From Pampus argenteus (lineage: Eukaryota; Chordata; Actinopteri; Scombriformes; Stromateidae), in contig CM072876.1 in NCBI GenBank assembly GCA_036937835.1, positions 14,131,501-14,195,500 of the forward strand: a stretch of DNA of 64,000 nt, written 5' to 3'. Shown here one piece after another: positions 25,078-39,314 of this stretch; the first letter of the stretch is position 1, and each line of letters begins with the position of its first letter. The notes under the pieces were generated by a model, which had not been told where the DNA came from, searched no databases, and was given only the letters and a program-made list of their open reading frames with translations. Both the position numbers and the translations under genes were made by a program.

Positions 25078-28000
25078 AGTTTCTCTTGTTAATTCTTTTG
25101 CTCTGGACTCGTTTCTCTCAAGATCACATTTAATTTCTACAATAAAAGCTGAATTATAGAATAAGATTTTAGTTTTCATACTGTTGCCTCAACTCTGTGG
25201 ACAGCAGTAGTGAAGACGTAACGCAGGACTGATGTGTTTAATTTACCTAATAAATTAGAATTTTTTGTTCGGCAGCTTTTAGCAGCTTCAATTGTTATAC
25301 TTTTGTCAAGGGCCGAGTTTAATTTGTCTTTTTAATTGTAACCGGTATGACTCAAGCACTCAAGACTAAATCATTCGGTGTGATCACCCTGATGAAGGAC
25401 GGACGGCCGAAAACGTTTAGTGACAAATGAACGTGAATTAAGTGAATGATACACTCTTGAGTGCAACCCTCTCTGTACCAAAAGGCTTTATGCGTCTAGG
25501 ATAAAGCACCAGCTGGTCTGAGCGCAGTGACATCCCTGCAAAAACTGAAATATGACTAAAGCATGAATTGAACGCGCAAATCTTTCTGTGTCAACTTGAG
25601 TTTTTTTTTTTTTTTCCTCAGCATTGCAAACATTTCAGTGAGAATCGCCCACTCATACTCCCGTTACTGTATGTAATAAGGTACAGCTTCTTGTTTCCTA
25701 TCCGTTTCCGCCTGATATTAAGGAGGCAGTGAGGTTTTAGGATGGGAAAATGACTTTGGCCTTGAGTTTTGTATAAAAGGCATGCACTTCTGGCCAATGC
25801 CCAGGGACACTTCAGAAGTTAGCTTTTTTTGGCTTTGACCTTTGTGTACACAGACAACACATTTTATGTTTGTGTGAGTATAATATGCTTGAAAACTGTA
25901 TGAATAATGAATATCCCGAGGTGTCTAATCTACTTAAAACTTTTGCGTTTCGCCTCATCATCATTGTGCATATGGTGTGTTGCAGCAGGTCTGCATGGAT
26001 GTCCAAAAAACGTGAGTTACTTGCATTTCTGAATGTCCAGAATTGTACAACAAACTGGGCTCATATCGAGACCATAAAAGAAAGACAAAATATCAACGTG
26101 CAGATGTAGTGATTTGTTACAAAAACACAGAGTCTGTGAAACGTAGCCATCTACCGCTAGCAACGTTAGCATTGTGGCGAAAGGTGAAAGGTGGCGCCAT
26201 TTCAAGACCTTTGTTTGTAATGTTAATATCTTATTACAACAACAAAATAATGTAACTACATAGTTGGTCAAAATGGAGTCCTTAGTTGATATTAATTAAA
26301 TTAATATTAAACAAATTAAACCACACAGTGACTACACTTCAGCTAGTTTTGGCTAGCTGTTGAGATAGTTTTAGCTAAAGCTAAATTACCCACTTTTTCC
26401 CTAATTTCCTGGAAACATATTTTGTTACACAATATCTTAATATTGAATATGTTATACCATATAAAGTAGCTAATAATATAATAACATATAATGGAAAATA
26501 CAATTGTAACACCACATAAATTAGTCCTGCTAAAAGGTAGCTAGACTAGCTTAGCAGAGTATGACTAAATAATGTCTCTGCAACGTGCGTGATTAGACGT
26601 GTTATCAAACATAAATATATTTATTTAAAGATACCTTACTAATTTATTAGTGTCATAAAAAAAAAAATATCTGTTCGGCCTTCAAATTGGAAACTTTTTT
26701 TTTTTTCACTTCACTGTAGTTACTGCTCTCTGCCTTCTGTAAGGAAGTAATGTTAGAGACCAGCGAGTCAAGGATTGAGGTCGTCGAGTAACTGTTGTAG
26801 CGTTCTCGAACAAGGCATTTGAAACACATCTTAACCTTACACCTTAATAAATCAATTTCAATTTCAAAGAGAGTTTAGGACTTATCTTATCTGTCTGTAT
26901 GGGCTGACGTTAGTAGTGACGGATGAACAGCATTGTGGAGGAGCTGGGAGGATTTCTCCCACATCAGCCTGCTGCTGGAGAGTATGGCAACGAGGAGGCA
27001 GGAGGCAAGGTCAACGCTTCAAAGGAAACACAAAACTCTTCCACATCTGCTTTAAAGGAGCAAAATCTTTTGTTTTCTCCTAAAGTAAAGTGCTTCATCT
27101 CTTTTAGGGAGTCAGCTCATTGGCTTCAGACACAATGACATTGGATATTTGGTGAAAGTAAACCCTTCATCGAGCAGCGTAATACGTTTTCTACTTGCAG
27201 CGTATATATCATTGGTACCGTAAGTGGGATTAAACTCTTAACTTCTGCTCAATTTATTGAGCTCGTCTTTGTGTAATGTTGACAGTGGGGCTGCAGTAGT
27301 TGCATGTTAGGTTTGTGAGCCAGTGTATTATTTTATTTTTTTTATTATCAATCATTCTCTGTGATTTAAGCAGAAACAGATGAGCTGACAAACTTCAAAC
27401 AGAGAATATCCCAAACTCCTGGATTTTTCTGACATTTCCTCAGTTCAGATGTCAGGTAAGACTTAATAAACCCAGAAATGACACAGGTAAAGCCAATCCT
27501 CCCACTGCCAGCACACACTTAGTTATTATCAGCCTGAAAAGGATTGTTTGTCAAACCAAATGTCATTAAGAAGCCCAGATATTCATTAAACACAGCCATG
27601 AGGAATCCTATGAAATTTGAACATAATACTGTTCTGTTTGCCTCTTTTTAAATTCATTTTTACTCTCTCCTGTCTGCTCTGGTGGCTGCTTGTTGGTCGG
27701 TTGCAGCCAGCTGACATGTGAGTGCAAGACGTGTGTGGATTAGAGGTAGAAATTTGTTTTTTTGGTGGGTCATTGGATTTCTGGGAGTCATTCATCTGGG
27801 ATTGGGATGGGACAAGTAGATCCTGCCATGATGGTTCAGGTTCCCAGTACATCCACCCCGGCACCATCCCAGAAGCAGAGACTGCAGATTAGTACCAGTT
27901 TCTACCAAAAACCATCAGCAGGCCCACAAGAAAAGACGTATCCTGTTCAGATATCGTAGATGTGCAGATTCTTACAGAGAAATTCAATATGTGAGCATCT

Positions 28001-28218
28001 CAATGTATTCAGAGATTACCTGCATGACTTTTCAGTTGAGCTGTGGTTCCTTGTTCCATTGATATGACATCCAAATACTCATAAAGTCTCTTGATATTCT
28101 CCATGGTGAAACAGTTGGGTCCAAAGAATGAGTGTGATCCCCGTTACTGAGAGACATGTTAGTGCAGTCAACTGTCGCTTCAGGCCTGATGTTCATCCAT
28201 TTAAATTGCTGCCCATTA

Positions 28219-28445
28219 TACACTCACCAAGCACTTTAATAGGAACACCTGTGCAATCTAATGCAACAGCTCCGCCATAAATTCTATTTTTACAAAGCTC
28301 ATACATTTTCTGTTTTTGTTGACGTTGCAGGAAAGGTGGTAATTCTGCTTTGTTTATTATTGCGATTGTAGTGGGTGGTGATGGTGTACTGGAGTGCATT
28401 ATATTGACACGCGTTACTACTTTTGGGATGGACATAATATTAGTA
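28219..28445 (+). mobile_element. Degenerate DNA-transposon-type repeat
   Basis: CACTCACCAAGCACTTTAAT, then AGGAACACCTGTGCAATC, closely resembles the terminal sequence (CACTCACC..CACTTTATTAGGTACACC) repeated in many fish genomes. No transposase frame remains. Confidence 0.55.
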
Positions 28446-28529
28446 AAACTCTTCAGTTAACAGTTTTATATCTGAATATAGTATATGCACAATGAGGAGA
28501 AAGGCCAAGACAGGACTGTACATAATGTT

Positions 28530-28735
28530 TACTGTTTATTATCGATTGCTCTACCGGTTATTTTCTCAATCAAGAAAATAATTATTTTCATCTATAAAAT
28601 GTCAGGAAATAGTAAAAAAGAAATGTCCATCACAATTTCCCAGAATCTAAGGTGACGCCTTCAGATGTCGTGTTTTGTCCGAGTAAGAGTCCAAATCCCA
28701 AATATATAGTTGACAAAGCTGAATGAAATACTGCT
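28530..28735 (+). repeat. Dispersed repeat R2, longer copy
   Basis: Contains TATCGATTG, TTATTTTCTCAATCAAG, TCTATAAAATGTCAGGAAAT and TCAGATGTCGTGTTTTGTCC in the order expected for this teleost repeat. Confidence 0.65.
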
Positions 28736-30090
28736 GAAAATGATGAACTGTCTCTTGATGAGACATTGCAGGTCTGTTTGGTTCATTAAATTGCTTCTTG
28801 AGGCAGGTCAGGTCTGGGATCTAGTTCTGTCTGTCACTGCGATGCCTTTCTCTAATTTATTTGCAAAGCATTCATGTCATTATAATTTAGTGCAAAAAAA
28901 AAACAAAAACCACCCAGTAAAATATACCAGAGATTGTTTGTCATTATGCTCACATTAAATAACTTCTGCAGTTATGTGCAGGCAACAATAAAATATCTGG
29001 ATGGTTGCTGATGTTAAATGATGATTAAAAGTGCTGTTTAGCATACTTAGATGGCTCAATTTCAGTTTCACTGCTATGAGCATGATTTAGCCACTCATCT
29101 TTAATTTGACACCATAAAAAGAAAAAAAAATTACTTTTGCACCATATCCAAAAACAATGAATGGTCACCTGTAGTAGTTGTAGCTTTGTGAGTTTAATTA
29201 CTCGCTGAGTCACTGTTCTCAGCAGGGCTCATTTTACGCAGCATCCTACGGATTATTGAGTTTTGTTGGCCAGCCAAACCAAGCTCCTCTCAGCTATTTG
29301 GCAAAATCCTTTTTCTTCAGCATAAGTAATGACTTCCACATGTGAGCTTCATGCCAAAGAGGTACAGAGAGTGTGTACCAACTCTGACTGGAGACAGACT
29401 CCTGCCACCCAGGAATGAGTACCCGCATGTCCCTAGACTGTACTGTGCTTTGTGTGTGTGTATTATTGATCTACCAACTGTCTCTGTCTATACTACATTA
29501 TAAATCCTATTTCCTATTCCATCTCGTCATTTTTAGACACTGAGAGTGAAATTCAGTGATTATAATTTAATTAAACTCAAGCCTGAATTTTGGACATTTA
29601 TTTATAGCACCCCCATTTGGACAATCGGCAAATAATTTGTTAAGGTTTGAAATTCCATTTAAATTATTTTCCTTCAGTCATTTTTCCTTAAACTTGTGTT
29701 TCTTTGTGTTCTAGGGGAAAGGTGTGTCACGCGTCTCAGACCGGGTCCATGTGCCGCCACTCAAAGATGTGAGACTCATGGCTGGGCCAAGATCGTGGAC
29801 TGAACACCTTTTCTTCTCTGGCGTAGACGGATTGCTGTCTCGTATTCACTGGCCGCGTGTGTTTTTTTTTTTCACAAGCTCGACCCATCATGTTGATATG
29901 ACACGTGCCAACGCTGGCATTTCATAGTGAGCAGAGTCGAAACAAAGGAAGGCACTCATCAGTCTGAGAACTTACCGTGTGAGCTTGAGCATGAGTAGCA
30001 TCAAACTACCCTGGCCTATGTACGTACATCTGCTGCCACTTGTTATCATATTCTAGGCCAGGTTTTGTTGTTTGGTTTTTTTTTTTGCAG

Positions 30091-30231
30091 GGAAAAATCC
30101 AGTACTTGTAGATAATGACATTACCATAGTGAACTTGACACCAATGGAAAAAACATGACTGTGTCCTGGACTTCTTTATTCTACGTCAATGATGTAGTAA
30201 ATCTGGTGAAGTGAGACTGTCTGTAGATATG
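30091..30231 (+). other. esr2: Predicted 5' UTR part of esr2 first coding exon
   Basis: A strong acceptor (GGTTTTTTTTTTTTGCAG) ends at 30090, 141 bases before the start codon. The leader between holds several upstream ATGs: short ORFs at 30115-30129, 30144-30158, 30155-30214 and 30189-30197. The exon start is inferred; a second plausible acceptor (TTTGTGTTCTAG) ends at 29714. Confidence 0.5.
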
Positions 30232-30641
30232 ATGGCCACTGCCTCCCCTCCAGAGAAGGATCAGCCCCTCTTGCAGCTCCAGGAGGTGGACTCCAGTCGA
30301 GTCGGCAGTTGTCTCCTCTCCCCCATCCTCGGTTCCTCCTCTCCCAGCCTGTCTCTCGAAACCAGCCAACCCATCTGCATCCCCTCCCCTTACACTGAAC
30401 TCAGCCATGACTTTACCACCATACCTTTCTACAGTCCCACTATCTTCAGCTATGCTGGCCCGGGAATTTCAGACTGCCCCTCCGTGCATCAGTCACTAAG
30501 ACCTTCTTTATTCTGGCCCAGCCATGGCCATGTGGGCCCACCCATACCCCTGCACCACTCCCAGACTCGCCCGCAGCACGGCCAACCAATGCAGAGTCCG
30601 TGGGTGGAGCTGTCGCCACGGGACAGTGTCTCAACAGCGAG
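30232..30641 (+). CDS. esr2: esr2 coding exon 1 (A/B domain)
   Basis: Encodes residues 1-136 and two bases of 137: the N-terminal A/B transactivation region, rich in Ser, Pro and Thr. The stretch from ASPPEKDQPLLQLQ through SPWVELSP is typical of percomorph ERbeta. The donor is AG|GTGGGG at 30642. Reading on past it gives residues foreign to the family, which supports splicing here. Confidence 0.93.
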
Positions 30642-33600
30642 GTGGGGCAGTGCATCGGTTCCCGTTTTAACAATTCATCACTTAAACTCACAAGTCAGTC
30701 TGCGCCATAGCATTTTTTAAAATCTGAATTTTGACTTTCAAATCAAAATATAACAATATCTACCCGTATGGATTAGATTAGTTTCATAATATTTGAACAA
30801 AATGTTCCAAGAATCACACAAATTTTAAGTGAACAAAAATAATTTGAAACCCAAAAGACTTCAAAGACAAAACTTATAATTCAATAACAATATTCTCCAC
30901 TTTTCTTTCACTGATTGGAACTTCAGTTTTTCTGTCTCTATTTTCAGTTTTATTAATGAAGACCCTTCGAGACCCCTGACCTGTCCCTCCAAAAGTAATT
31001 AGCCAATGGGGATGTAGCCCTGTAACACCCGCCCACATGAGAGCTTTGTGTCGCAACTAAAAAAAAATCAGCAGCAAAACCATAAAAAGTGACAGCAAAA
31101 GAGAAATCCCAATCAGTGGGGAAAATATTGTTATCAAATGTAGCACTTTGTATAATTTTGCCTTTCTGCAATCATACTACTCGTGTGGTTATTAATAATA
31201 TTGCCACATGCATTACACTTTAACTTACTTTTTTTTATCTGATAGCAAGAGTGTGAGGAGGCGTTCCCAGGACAGCGAGGAGGGTGTGGCGTCATCAGGC
31301 GGGAAGGCAGACCTCCACTTCTGTGCTGTGTGCCACGACTACGCCTCAGGCTACCATTATGGTGTCTGGTCATGTGAGGGGTGTAAGGCCTTTTTCAAGA
31401 GGAGCATCCAAGGTGAGACTGAAATACTCAACTACTGCAAAAAATGTGTAGAAACATTCATGATTCCCAGAGGATGAATCCTACTGACTTTTCACCATGA
31501 TGCTGACATGTTTGGTTTTCATGAAGCTTAGAACAAACCCTGATTCCTCTCAGGATGAGTTGTGATGGTTTTATCTAGTCAGATCAGAATTAAAATTTTC
31601 CAATACTTTGTTTTAGCACGGTAGCATTGTCATTGTTAGCATGTTAGCATTAGGAAGCTGACATGGCTGTAGAATCTCAGTCTTGTTAAAATCTCAAACT
31701 AGGATAGTCCGAAACACGTTTTTGGTGACATTTGATCCATGGGTTTAATATTTTTTTTTTTGTAACATTTTTTTGCCTGACATTTAGTGTAGTTGAATGT
31801 CAGTATTTGAACTGTAGTTTCGGCAATCGATGACTAAGCCTTCACAGGCAGTATTACTAGCATTTTCAGCACAGTAAGAAGTGGAGAGGACATGAAATGG
31901 TCCCAGAAAAAAACCCAATACCAGCTTGTCGTCAGTGCCCTTTAGCAGGTGCTCATTTTGCAGTGAGACGGCGGTAAACTCTAGTTTTTAGAGGAACATG
32001 TCTCACAATGTACAAATCCGTCACAAATGTCCTGATGGTATAATCTACACATAATCTGTGGTACGGAGAAACGGCAGGAGAGAAATAGAAATATCCTGGA
32101 ATATGTGGCGCAATTACTTAAAGAGAACAAAAGCTGCTGATGAAACGGCGTTGTCTCTCCGGACGGAGACGAGACTTCAGCCAGAAGGTCACCTGGCAGC
32201 GGGCTGCGTTCAGTGAGGTGTGAAAGATGCAGAGATACGATATGGATTGTTCTACCTGGCAGAGTTGAGGACACCGAAAGATTGGACTAAGACAGAGTTT
32301 CAGGGACCCTAAACTAGCCAAGATGTTTGTGGAGAAGAACTGGGCACCACGGACATAGCAAAATGGACAAATATGACAGTTTTTGGGATGCTGAAATTAG
32401 CCATTTATGCAGAAGAAGGTGACGGTAGGTGGATTATAATGGACCTTAAATACATTGATTGTCAGTGGTATTTTTGCCTAGTAGTCGTCTTCATTTTTAC
32501 ACTAAAAGTCCAAATCATCCGTATCAACATAAAGGTATGCTGATGTCCACACTGCCCTCTGTGGTTCTAAAGCTTTCAGTGTATCTCTACGGTAAAGTTC
32601 CTGTGCATTTCAGATCTCTTAATGATCTTAATACGCTTTAGGTTTAGAAGGAGTCCTAGATATTTGTGATGTAGTGTATGGATCATTAAGAAGGGCAATA
32701 GGAACACTAACAAGATTAGTTCGGTTGTTCTGTGAGTCATGTTAGAGGTCAAAACCAACATCTGGAGTATTTGGCAGTTTGTTTTGCTTATTTTGTTGTT
32801 ATTGTTACTTTATTTTCTGTTTTGTTGTGACAAGTAAATACATATGTTGGAAAAGTTCCCAATATTGTTATTGATCCTTTCTTTATTTGTGTATTCTGCT
32901 CATTATTCTTCTATTTTCTCTTCCATTTTCCCACTAATTCTTCTTCTTCTTTTCTTTTCTTTTCTTTTCTTTCCGTTTCTTTTTGTCTGTGTCTTCTTTG
33001 TTTCAGGACACAACGACTACATCTGCCCAGCAACCAATCAATGCACTATAGACAAGAACCGCCGTAAGAGCTGCCAGGCGTGCCGCCTTCGGAAGTGCTA
33101 TGAAGTTGGTATGACCAAGTGCGGTTAGTGGAGTTTTATTGTCTCGTTTATGTTCTTCTCTTCCCATCTGATGTTTTTGCATTTTTTTTTCATTTTAATT
33201 TTTATTTAGTATGTGTTGTCTTTCATACCACAGCTACACATCATATCTGTCGGCATGATTTAAAATGCTCTTTATTGCATTATAGTCTATTTAATCAAAA
33301 TATCTCTGATCACTGACTGTATATGTAGTTGGGTAACCCTGACTAATGGTAACACTTAGAATAATTAATGTATTATTTAAAGAAATGAATAATTGCTCTG
33401 GGTTTTCATTTCTTTTCTAAATGTTAAGCAGTATTTCATTGAATATGAATATGGACATAAAGAGACTGTTTTGAATAGAAAACTTTGATCACTAGTTTCT
33501 ACAGTATTTTTCCTCCTTTTTATATCTAGAGCAATTTGATCCCTTTTGGTTCCATTTTAACAGCTATGAGTCATTTTGGTCATATAATAAATGTGTTCAA

Positions 33601-36600
33601 ATATCTATTGCCGTAGGGGATTTTAGGTGGCATTAGGGTTGTGGGTTATGCATATGATCATGTTTAATTCACAGCGTGAAAAAAGTTAAAACATGGATAA
33701 CAAAACAACGGCTATATGTCACAAACAAAATAAGAGGCAAATGTTGTTTTTTTTAACATTTCTTTGGTTCAGGTATGCGTAAAGATCGCGGAAACAGGAA
33801 CCAGCAGACGAGGCGAATGATCCGCTTGTCCTCACAGGGCAGAGCTAACGTACCAAAGGCTTTAACCGGGCCAGCGGCGGGCTTGGTAATCGAGCCTCAG
33901 CCTCCCGCACTGACCTCAGAGCAGCTGATTGAGCGAATAATGGAGGCGGAGCCACCAGAGATCTACCTCATGAATGACATGAGGAGGCCGCTGACCGAAG
34001 CCAACGTCATGATGTCGCTCACCAACCTGGCTGATAAGGAGCTGGTTCACATGATCAGCTGGGCCAAGAAGATTCCAGGTGTGTGTCGGAAGTTTCCACT
34101 AATCCTTTTTAATGCTTGAAAGGAAATGACACTTCATTTTAGCCACTCCTTTTTATGCTCCATTTAGTGTCTAGTCATTCAGTAGTTTGAGTTTTACGTC
34201 TTTCACCAGCAACAGTGTGTTGAATAGTGATTAGTAGTTAAGTGGTTTTTTTGTCTCCTGTCTCCTTCTCTTATTAAGTCCTCCTATAATTCATTGTTTT
34301 TAAACACAAACACATTTTATTGGTTACTCTCACATGATTAATCTGAAGTTGTGTCATTAGAAATATGATTTTAAAGGGATAGTTTGACATTTTGAGATAA
34401 AATTAAATATTCATACAACTCACATTTGTAAGCTAAATATGGAGCTAGAGCTAAAAAAAAAAAAAGCCTACCAACACCTCTAATGCTCTCTAATTAATAT
34501 GTTGTAAATCTAGAAACAACTTATTGTGGTTTTACTGGGAACAGGGCACAGACAACAGAGAATAGCATGGAAGAAAATAAGTTACTATTATTTCTGCTGT
34601 AAGGTGAAGTACAAACAGCCTTCAGGTGTTCAGCTCTGTACATGCATCACAGTGAAGATCAGTCTTCAGAGTAAAGTAACAATGAAGTAAATCCATTTTT
34701 GAGTGGAGGGGGACTGTAAGATCCCATCATGATCAAATCTCATGAACCATATTGAAACATCTTTAAAAAAGCATCAAGATAAAATTGCTTTTATAATACC
34801 AGCGGAGCCGCTCAGTGATCTAAGCGCTTGACTTAACGACGACCACGCAGCGATTGTCTTCACTTTATTTAGCATGTGAGCGCTAAAAATACTACAAAAC
34901 TGAGCAGCATTGTAGGAATTGGAAATGAACAATGAGCTGTGACATAACTATTATCATTGTTAACATGTTTTCAGAGATATATGTAGATATATCACCAACG
35001 TGCCTTTTTGGAATGGGCCGATTGCTTATTGTTTTTCTAGTGTGTGTGTGTGTATGTATGTGTGTGTTTTAAATGTATCACTTGACATACATGTCAATTA
35101 TAATAATAAGGAATTAATAAGTGGTTTAAATCCAGACAGAAACTGCACCAGTGAGACTAAACCTAGGTTGAATTGTAGATTCAGTTTAAGGCCTTGCATT
35201 GGTTGATTCTGTTGCCAATCAAACCTGTCTGTGCTCCTTTTGCTTAGTTTCACTGCCTTCGCCTCTGTTTTTTCTCTTGTGTGCATTCGCTCTTCCCTCT
35301 CTTGCAGTTTAACCGAGTGGGGCCTGTTCTTCGATCGTGTTTAAATCCAACAGCCGCCGTTTCATCCAGACACACAGAGCTTCTCTGTGATGTGACAGTG
35401 TTTATATCAAACAGCCCTCGCTGCACTCAGACATGAAGCCGAGTGGCTCGCTGTTCGCTTGTTTATTCGAAGCTTATTAATATCGTGTGTCCAAACAACT
35501 TCACACTTGACACTGTAGTACACACACACAGACAGGCAGCATACATACATACAGATAGACAGACTCTAATGTAGGCTCTTTTCATTTAATAAATTTAACA
35601 ATATATGTGTTATTTTCCCTCAAATCTGACCATCACAGAAAGGGAACGGGAGATAAGGGAGGTAAATAAAGGCCCCAGTCACTATTAGCCTGAAAAATGC
35701 AATTCATTAATTTAATTAATTTTAAACATTATAATTAGAGAACATTTGGCAAATGATTAATTCATTATTAAACTTGATGGTGATTCATTTTTTATCAGAT
35801 GGTCATGTCAGCACTTGTCACATTTCTCACTGTCAGAAACTGATCACCACCTGCTTTCCAGTACCAAAACACACTTTTCTGAGAAACTTCTATAGTTTTA
35901 GTATTTTTCATTGATCTTTATTTTCGTCCTTTTCTGAGCGCATCATTAGGCTGCTCTTGTTTACTACTCGTTCTGCATTGTGATCTTCTGCTGCAGCCTA
36001 ATTGTCCTTTGGGATTGTATTAAAGATTGAGCTGAACTTATTACCTTGCTCCTGTCACGTTGTCGTCTCCGCTCAGTATTACAGGCAGCACGTAGTTACA
36101 GTGTGTACTATTTGATTTTCCTCAGGGTTTATAGAGCTCAGTCTCTTGGACCAGGTGCACCTGCTGGAGTGCTGCTGGCTGGAGGTGCTGATGATCGGAC
36201 TGATGTGGAGATCAGTGGACCATCCAGGGAAACTTGTCTTCTCCCCTGACCTCAGCCTGAGCAGGTACCACCACCCAACTCTTACACCTCATATATCACA
36301 TGCATAATTAAAGTTATAATGTCGAAGATCTCTGTTTTGTTCTCTGTGGTGGCGCCATAAGCGGTGATTGTAGGTGTGTTTTGGACCTCAAGGGGCTTTC
36401 TGCCACCCAAATTTATTTCATAAAACTACATATTAGTATCTAGTAATAACAAGAACGCCAAAACATAAAACAACGTTGTTAAAATGATCTCACAATAACC
36501 TGAAAAGGATTGTGTTACAATGAGAAATGTCTCTTATAATATTATAATATGAACTGAAACTGAATACTTTTTGTCACGGTGGCAACAGTGGCGCTTAGCT

Positions 36601-37738
36601 TCAATCAAATCAATAAAATGTACATTTCTTCCCCCGAACCTTTTTGGTGTAAAGTTTGGAGGTTGTGACATTTTCTTCTAGTGCAAATAAAAATGAAGCT
36701 TTTCTTTTAGACCCTCAAAGACTCTCAATGAACTCCAACATGCCTAAAACTCCTCCTCACTCCATCTCACTCTTTTGACCGCATGGCAATTCTATATAAC
36801 CTTCACCGGCTCCCCCTCACACAACGCATCCAATTCTAAATCCTCATTACAAAGCCCAACCTCCTCCATCAACACACCCCTGCATGGAACCTCCGCTCAG
36901 CCATTTCTAACCTTCGTCATCCCCACCCTCGTCCTCCTCCCTCCTCACGGACATTAAAGTGTCTGCAACGCTTCAGCGCTCAGTCCATTACTGTGTTGTT
37001 GTGGTATGTAACTTTTTTTTTTGGGCAATTTATTTTTATGTAAAGTGTCTTCAAACATCTTTGAAAAGTAACCTTCAGAAAAATAACACTTGAACATATT
37101 CAGTACCGTAGTTTTCTTTTGGGTTTATTTTTTTGTTAGGTTTCTCGTTTAAAATGTCGAGGCTTTCAACGTGAAGTATTTTAATCCCAGAAAAGAAGAG
37201 AAGAAGAGCATCTTCCCTGAAACAAACTGAATATAATCGCACAAATCTCCACTTACATTTGGTTGCGTCAAGAGAGATCGGCTGCTTCATCGAAACAAAG
37301 AGTCCTGTCGGTACTGGAGCCAGGACGCTCCAGCTGAGGACATCGCTGAAGTGAATTCCTCAACATTATGTAAAATTACACCATATCCGGCTGTAAATAT
37401 CTCCCTGCTGCCGCGCATGGTTCACTTCAGGAGGAGAAAGCTTTGAATTTATGAGCATTTTCCAATCAAGCCTGCCAGTAAAATAATTCAGCATTATTCA
37501 GCAGAGTTACGACTTGTACTAAATGTAGTTTGGCAAATAAATACGTATAAGATATAAATAAGTGGTTGTGTTTGTGTGTCTTTGTATGGCAGAGAAGAGG
37601 GGAGCACTGTTCAGGGCTTCGTGGAGATCTTTGATATGCTGATAGCTGCCACGTCCCGGGTGAGAGAGCTCAAACTGCAGAGGGAGGAGTATGTCTGCCT
37701 CAAGGCCATGATCCTCCTTAACTCCAGTGAGTGTACAC

Positions 37739-37786
<48 letters not shown>

Positions 37787-39274
37787 ACATACACTTTTAT
37801 TTGCTCCACATGTTCAGTGTGTGCCCTCTCTGGGTAAGTCGTCATCGTCATAGATACTAATGATATTTGACGTGCTGATTTGATCATATAAGAAATGTCT
37901 CAGATCAATATTAAGGAGGTAAGACCAAATATAATACTTTTTTTCAACACAATATTAGAAATAATATAAATATATTATATGGTCAAAGTAACAGTCACGC
38001 TACTTTGCACAAACGTCGTCAGCCCACATCTCTCTTAATACTGAGACGTGTGCGATTTCGGTTCCACGGGTTTCTTATATGACCAAATCATTACGGCAAA
38101 TGTAATTAATATCTAAGATGCTATGGTCCAAAAGTGTGATGATTAGACGTGGACTTACCCCTCTGTGTGTGTAGGTAAGAGTGTGTGTGCATGTATACGT
38201 TAGTTTGACTGCTGTCTCAGCATTTAATCTAATCACATTCAGATAAGTAGAGCAGTTGGAGTGAGGATCAGGGAGAAGGATGAACTCTGGATACATATTT
38301 ATTTTTTTCAAAGAAAACCTATTTCTGTGTAAGTCTGCACAGCGTTGGCATGGGGACCAGCTAAGTAAGTTACTGGTTAAAAACCCCTAATGGGAACACT
38401 GTGTATAGTTATAGGCCGTGCTCTCATTGGTTCTGCTCAATGCTCTGAGTAACAGGCTGTACCTGTTTGAAGACGGACAGGGTCAGAGCCTCCCCGGTGA
38501 GCACTTTCACCGGGGAATTATTGGTGTCTGACTAATGTTTCTGTTTTCTTTCACTATGCTGATGGAGGCAACTAAAAACACCATCTCTTCATCCTCAGTT
38601 TTGTGTAGTAGCAGGATGCAAAAAATTTGAAAGGTTGGAGTTGTTTAAATTTTCACACCCAGAATGTAAAAAATAGACACATTTGGTCACGATAAGTTGG
38701 CCGCTGACCTCTAAAAGAAAAATATACTGATTTTGTATTTTTTAAAGAAAGCATCTAGTGGCCACTCCACTCAAAAATGTTCATCGGATAAAAAAGGCAA
38801 ATTCAGGCTAAGTGTTTCGTTGTTGGCGTCAAAACTCAACAGCTGCATTGCCTCTGAGTTCTAACTGGAAGCTCATTCACCAGTAATTGCATTTTGCACA
38901 CTTTCTTCATGATTTTTCAAAAACAGCTACACCACCTCTTGATATTTTGTCACAATTGGGACTATTTTCTACATTTAACATGAATGTTTCAAGGAAAAGC
39001 TACAATTCTCTGCAGTAGTTTGGAGTTTGGAGTTATTCTTTATTCACAGCCTGTCATGTCACAATCAAAGTCTTCCGTCAGCAATGCTGAAACTAAGACT
39101 TGGTTGGTGTTTGGTGGCATCTTGTTAAGCTGTGATATATGTGTGCTTATTGCTTTGAAAAACAACCAAATTCAAGGAGGAAAATAGCAAATGTCAAAAA
39201 TTATCAATGCAGGAAACAGAAAATTGTCATTTGGATTTAAGTATAGAAGATGAGTCTGACCGCGTGTGTGTGTG

Positions 39275-39314
<40 letters not shown>

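Larger units (their letters stand above)
24063..30090 (+). other. esr2: Presumed first intron of esr2
   Basis: If the candidate first exon is right, this 6-kb stretch is intronic. It holds a (CTAT)n tract at 24900-24933, a C/A homopolymer pair at 25042-25077, repeat copies at about 28.2-28.7 kb and otherwise unassigned AT-rich sequence. No convincing protein-coding exon. Confidence 0.4.

Noticed and set aside
26923..27138. 71-residue plus-strand frame with balanced composition
   Set aside because: It starts with ATG and reads like a protein, but there is no recognisable domain, promoter or splice partner.
29715..30090. Alternative upstream start of the first coding exon at 29715
   Set aside because: The TTTGTGTTCTAG acceptor is usable, but it would add about 375 bases of leader with further ATGs. 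The T-rich acceptor at 30090 is stronger. Left as an alternative only.
30211..30231. GTG-initiated extension of the esr2 start
   Set aside because: A GTG start is implausible in a vertebrate mRNA. ATG at 30232, or 30229, fits the family and the Kozak context.
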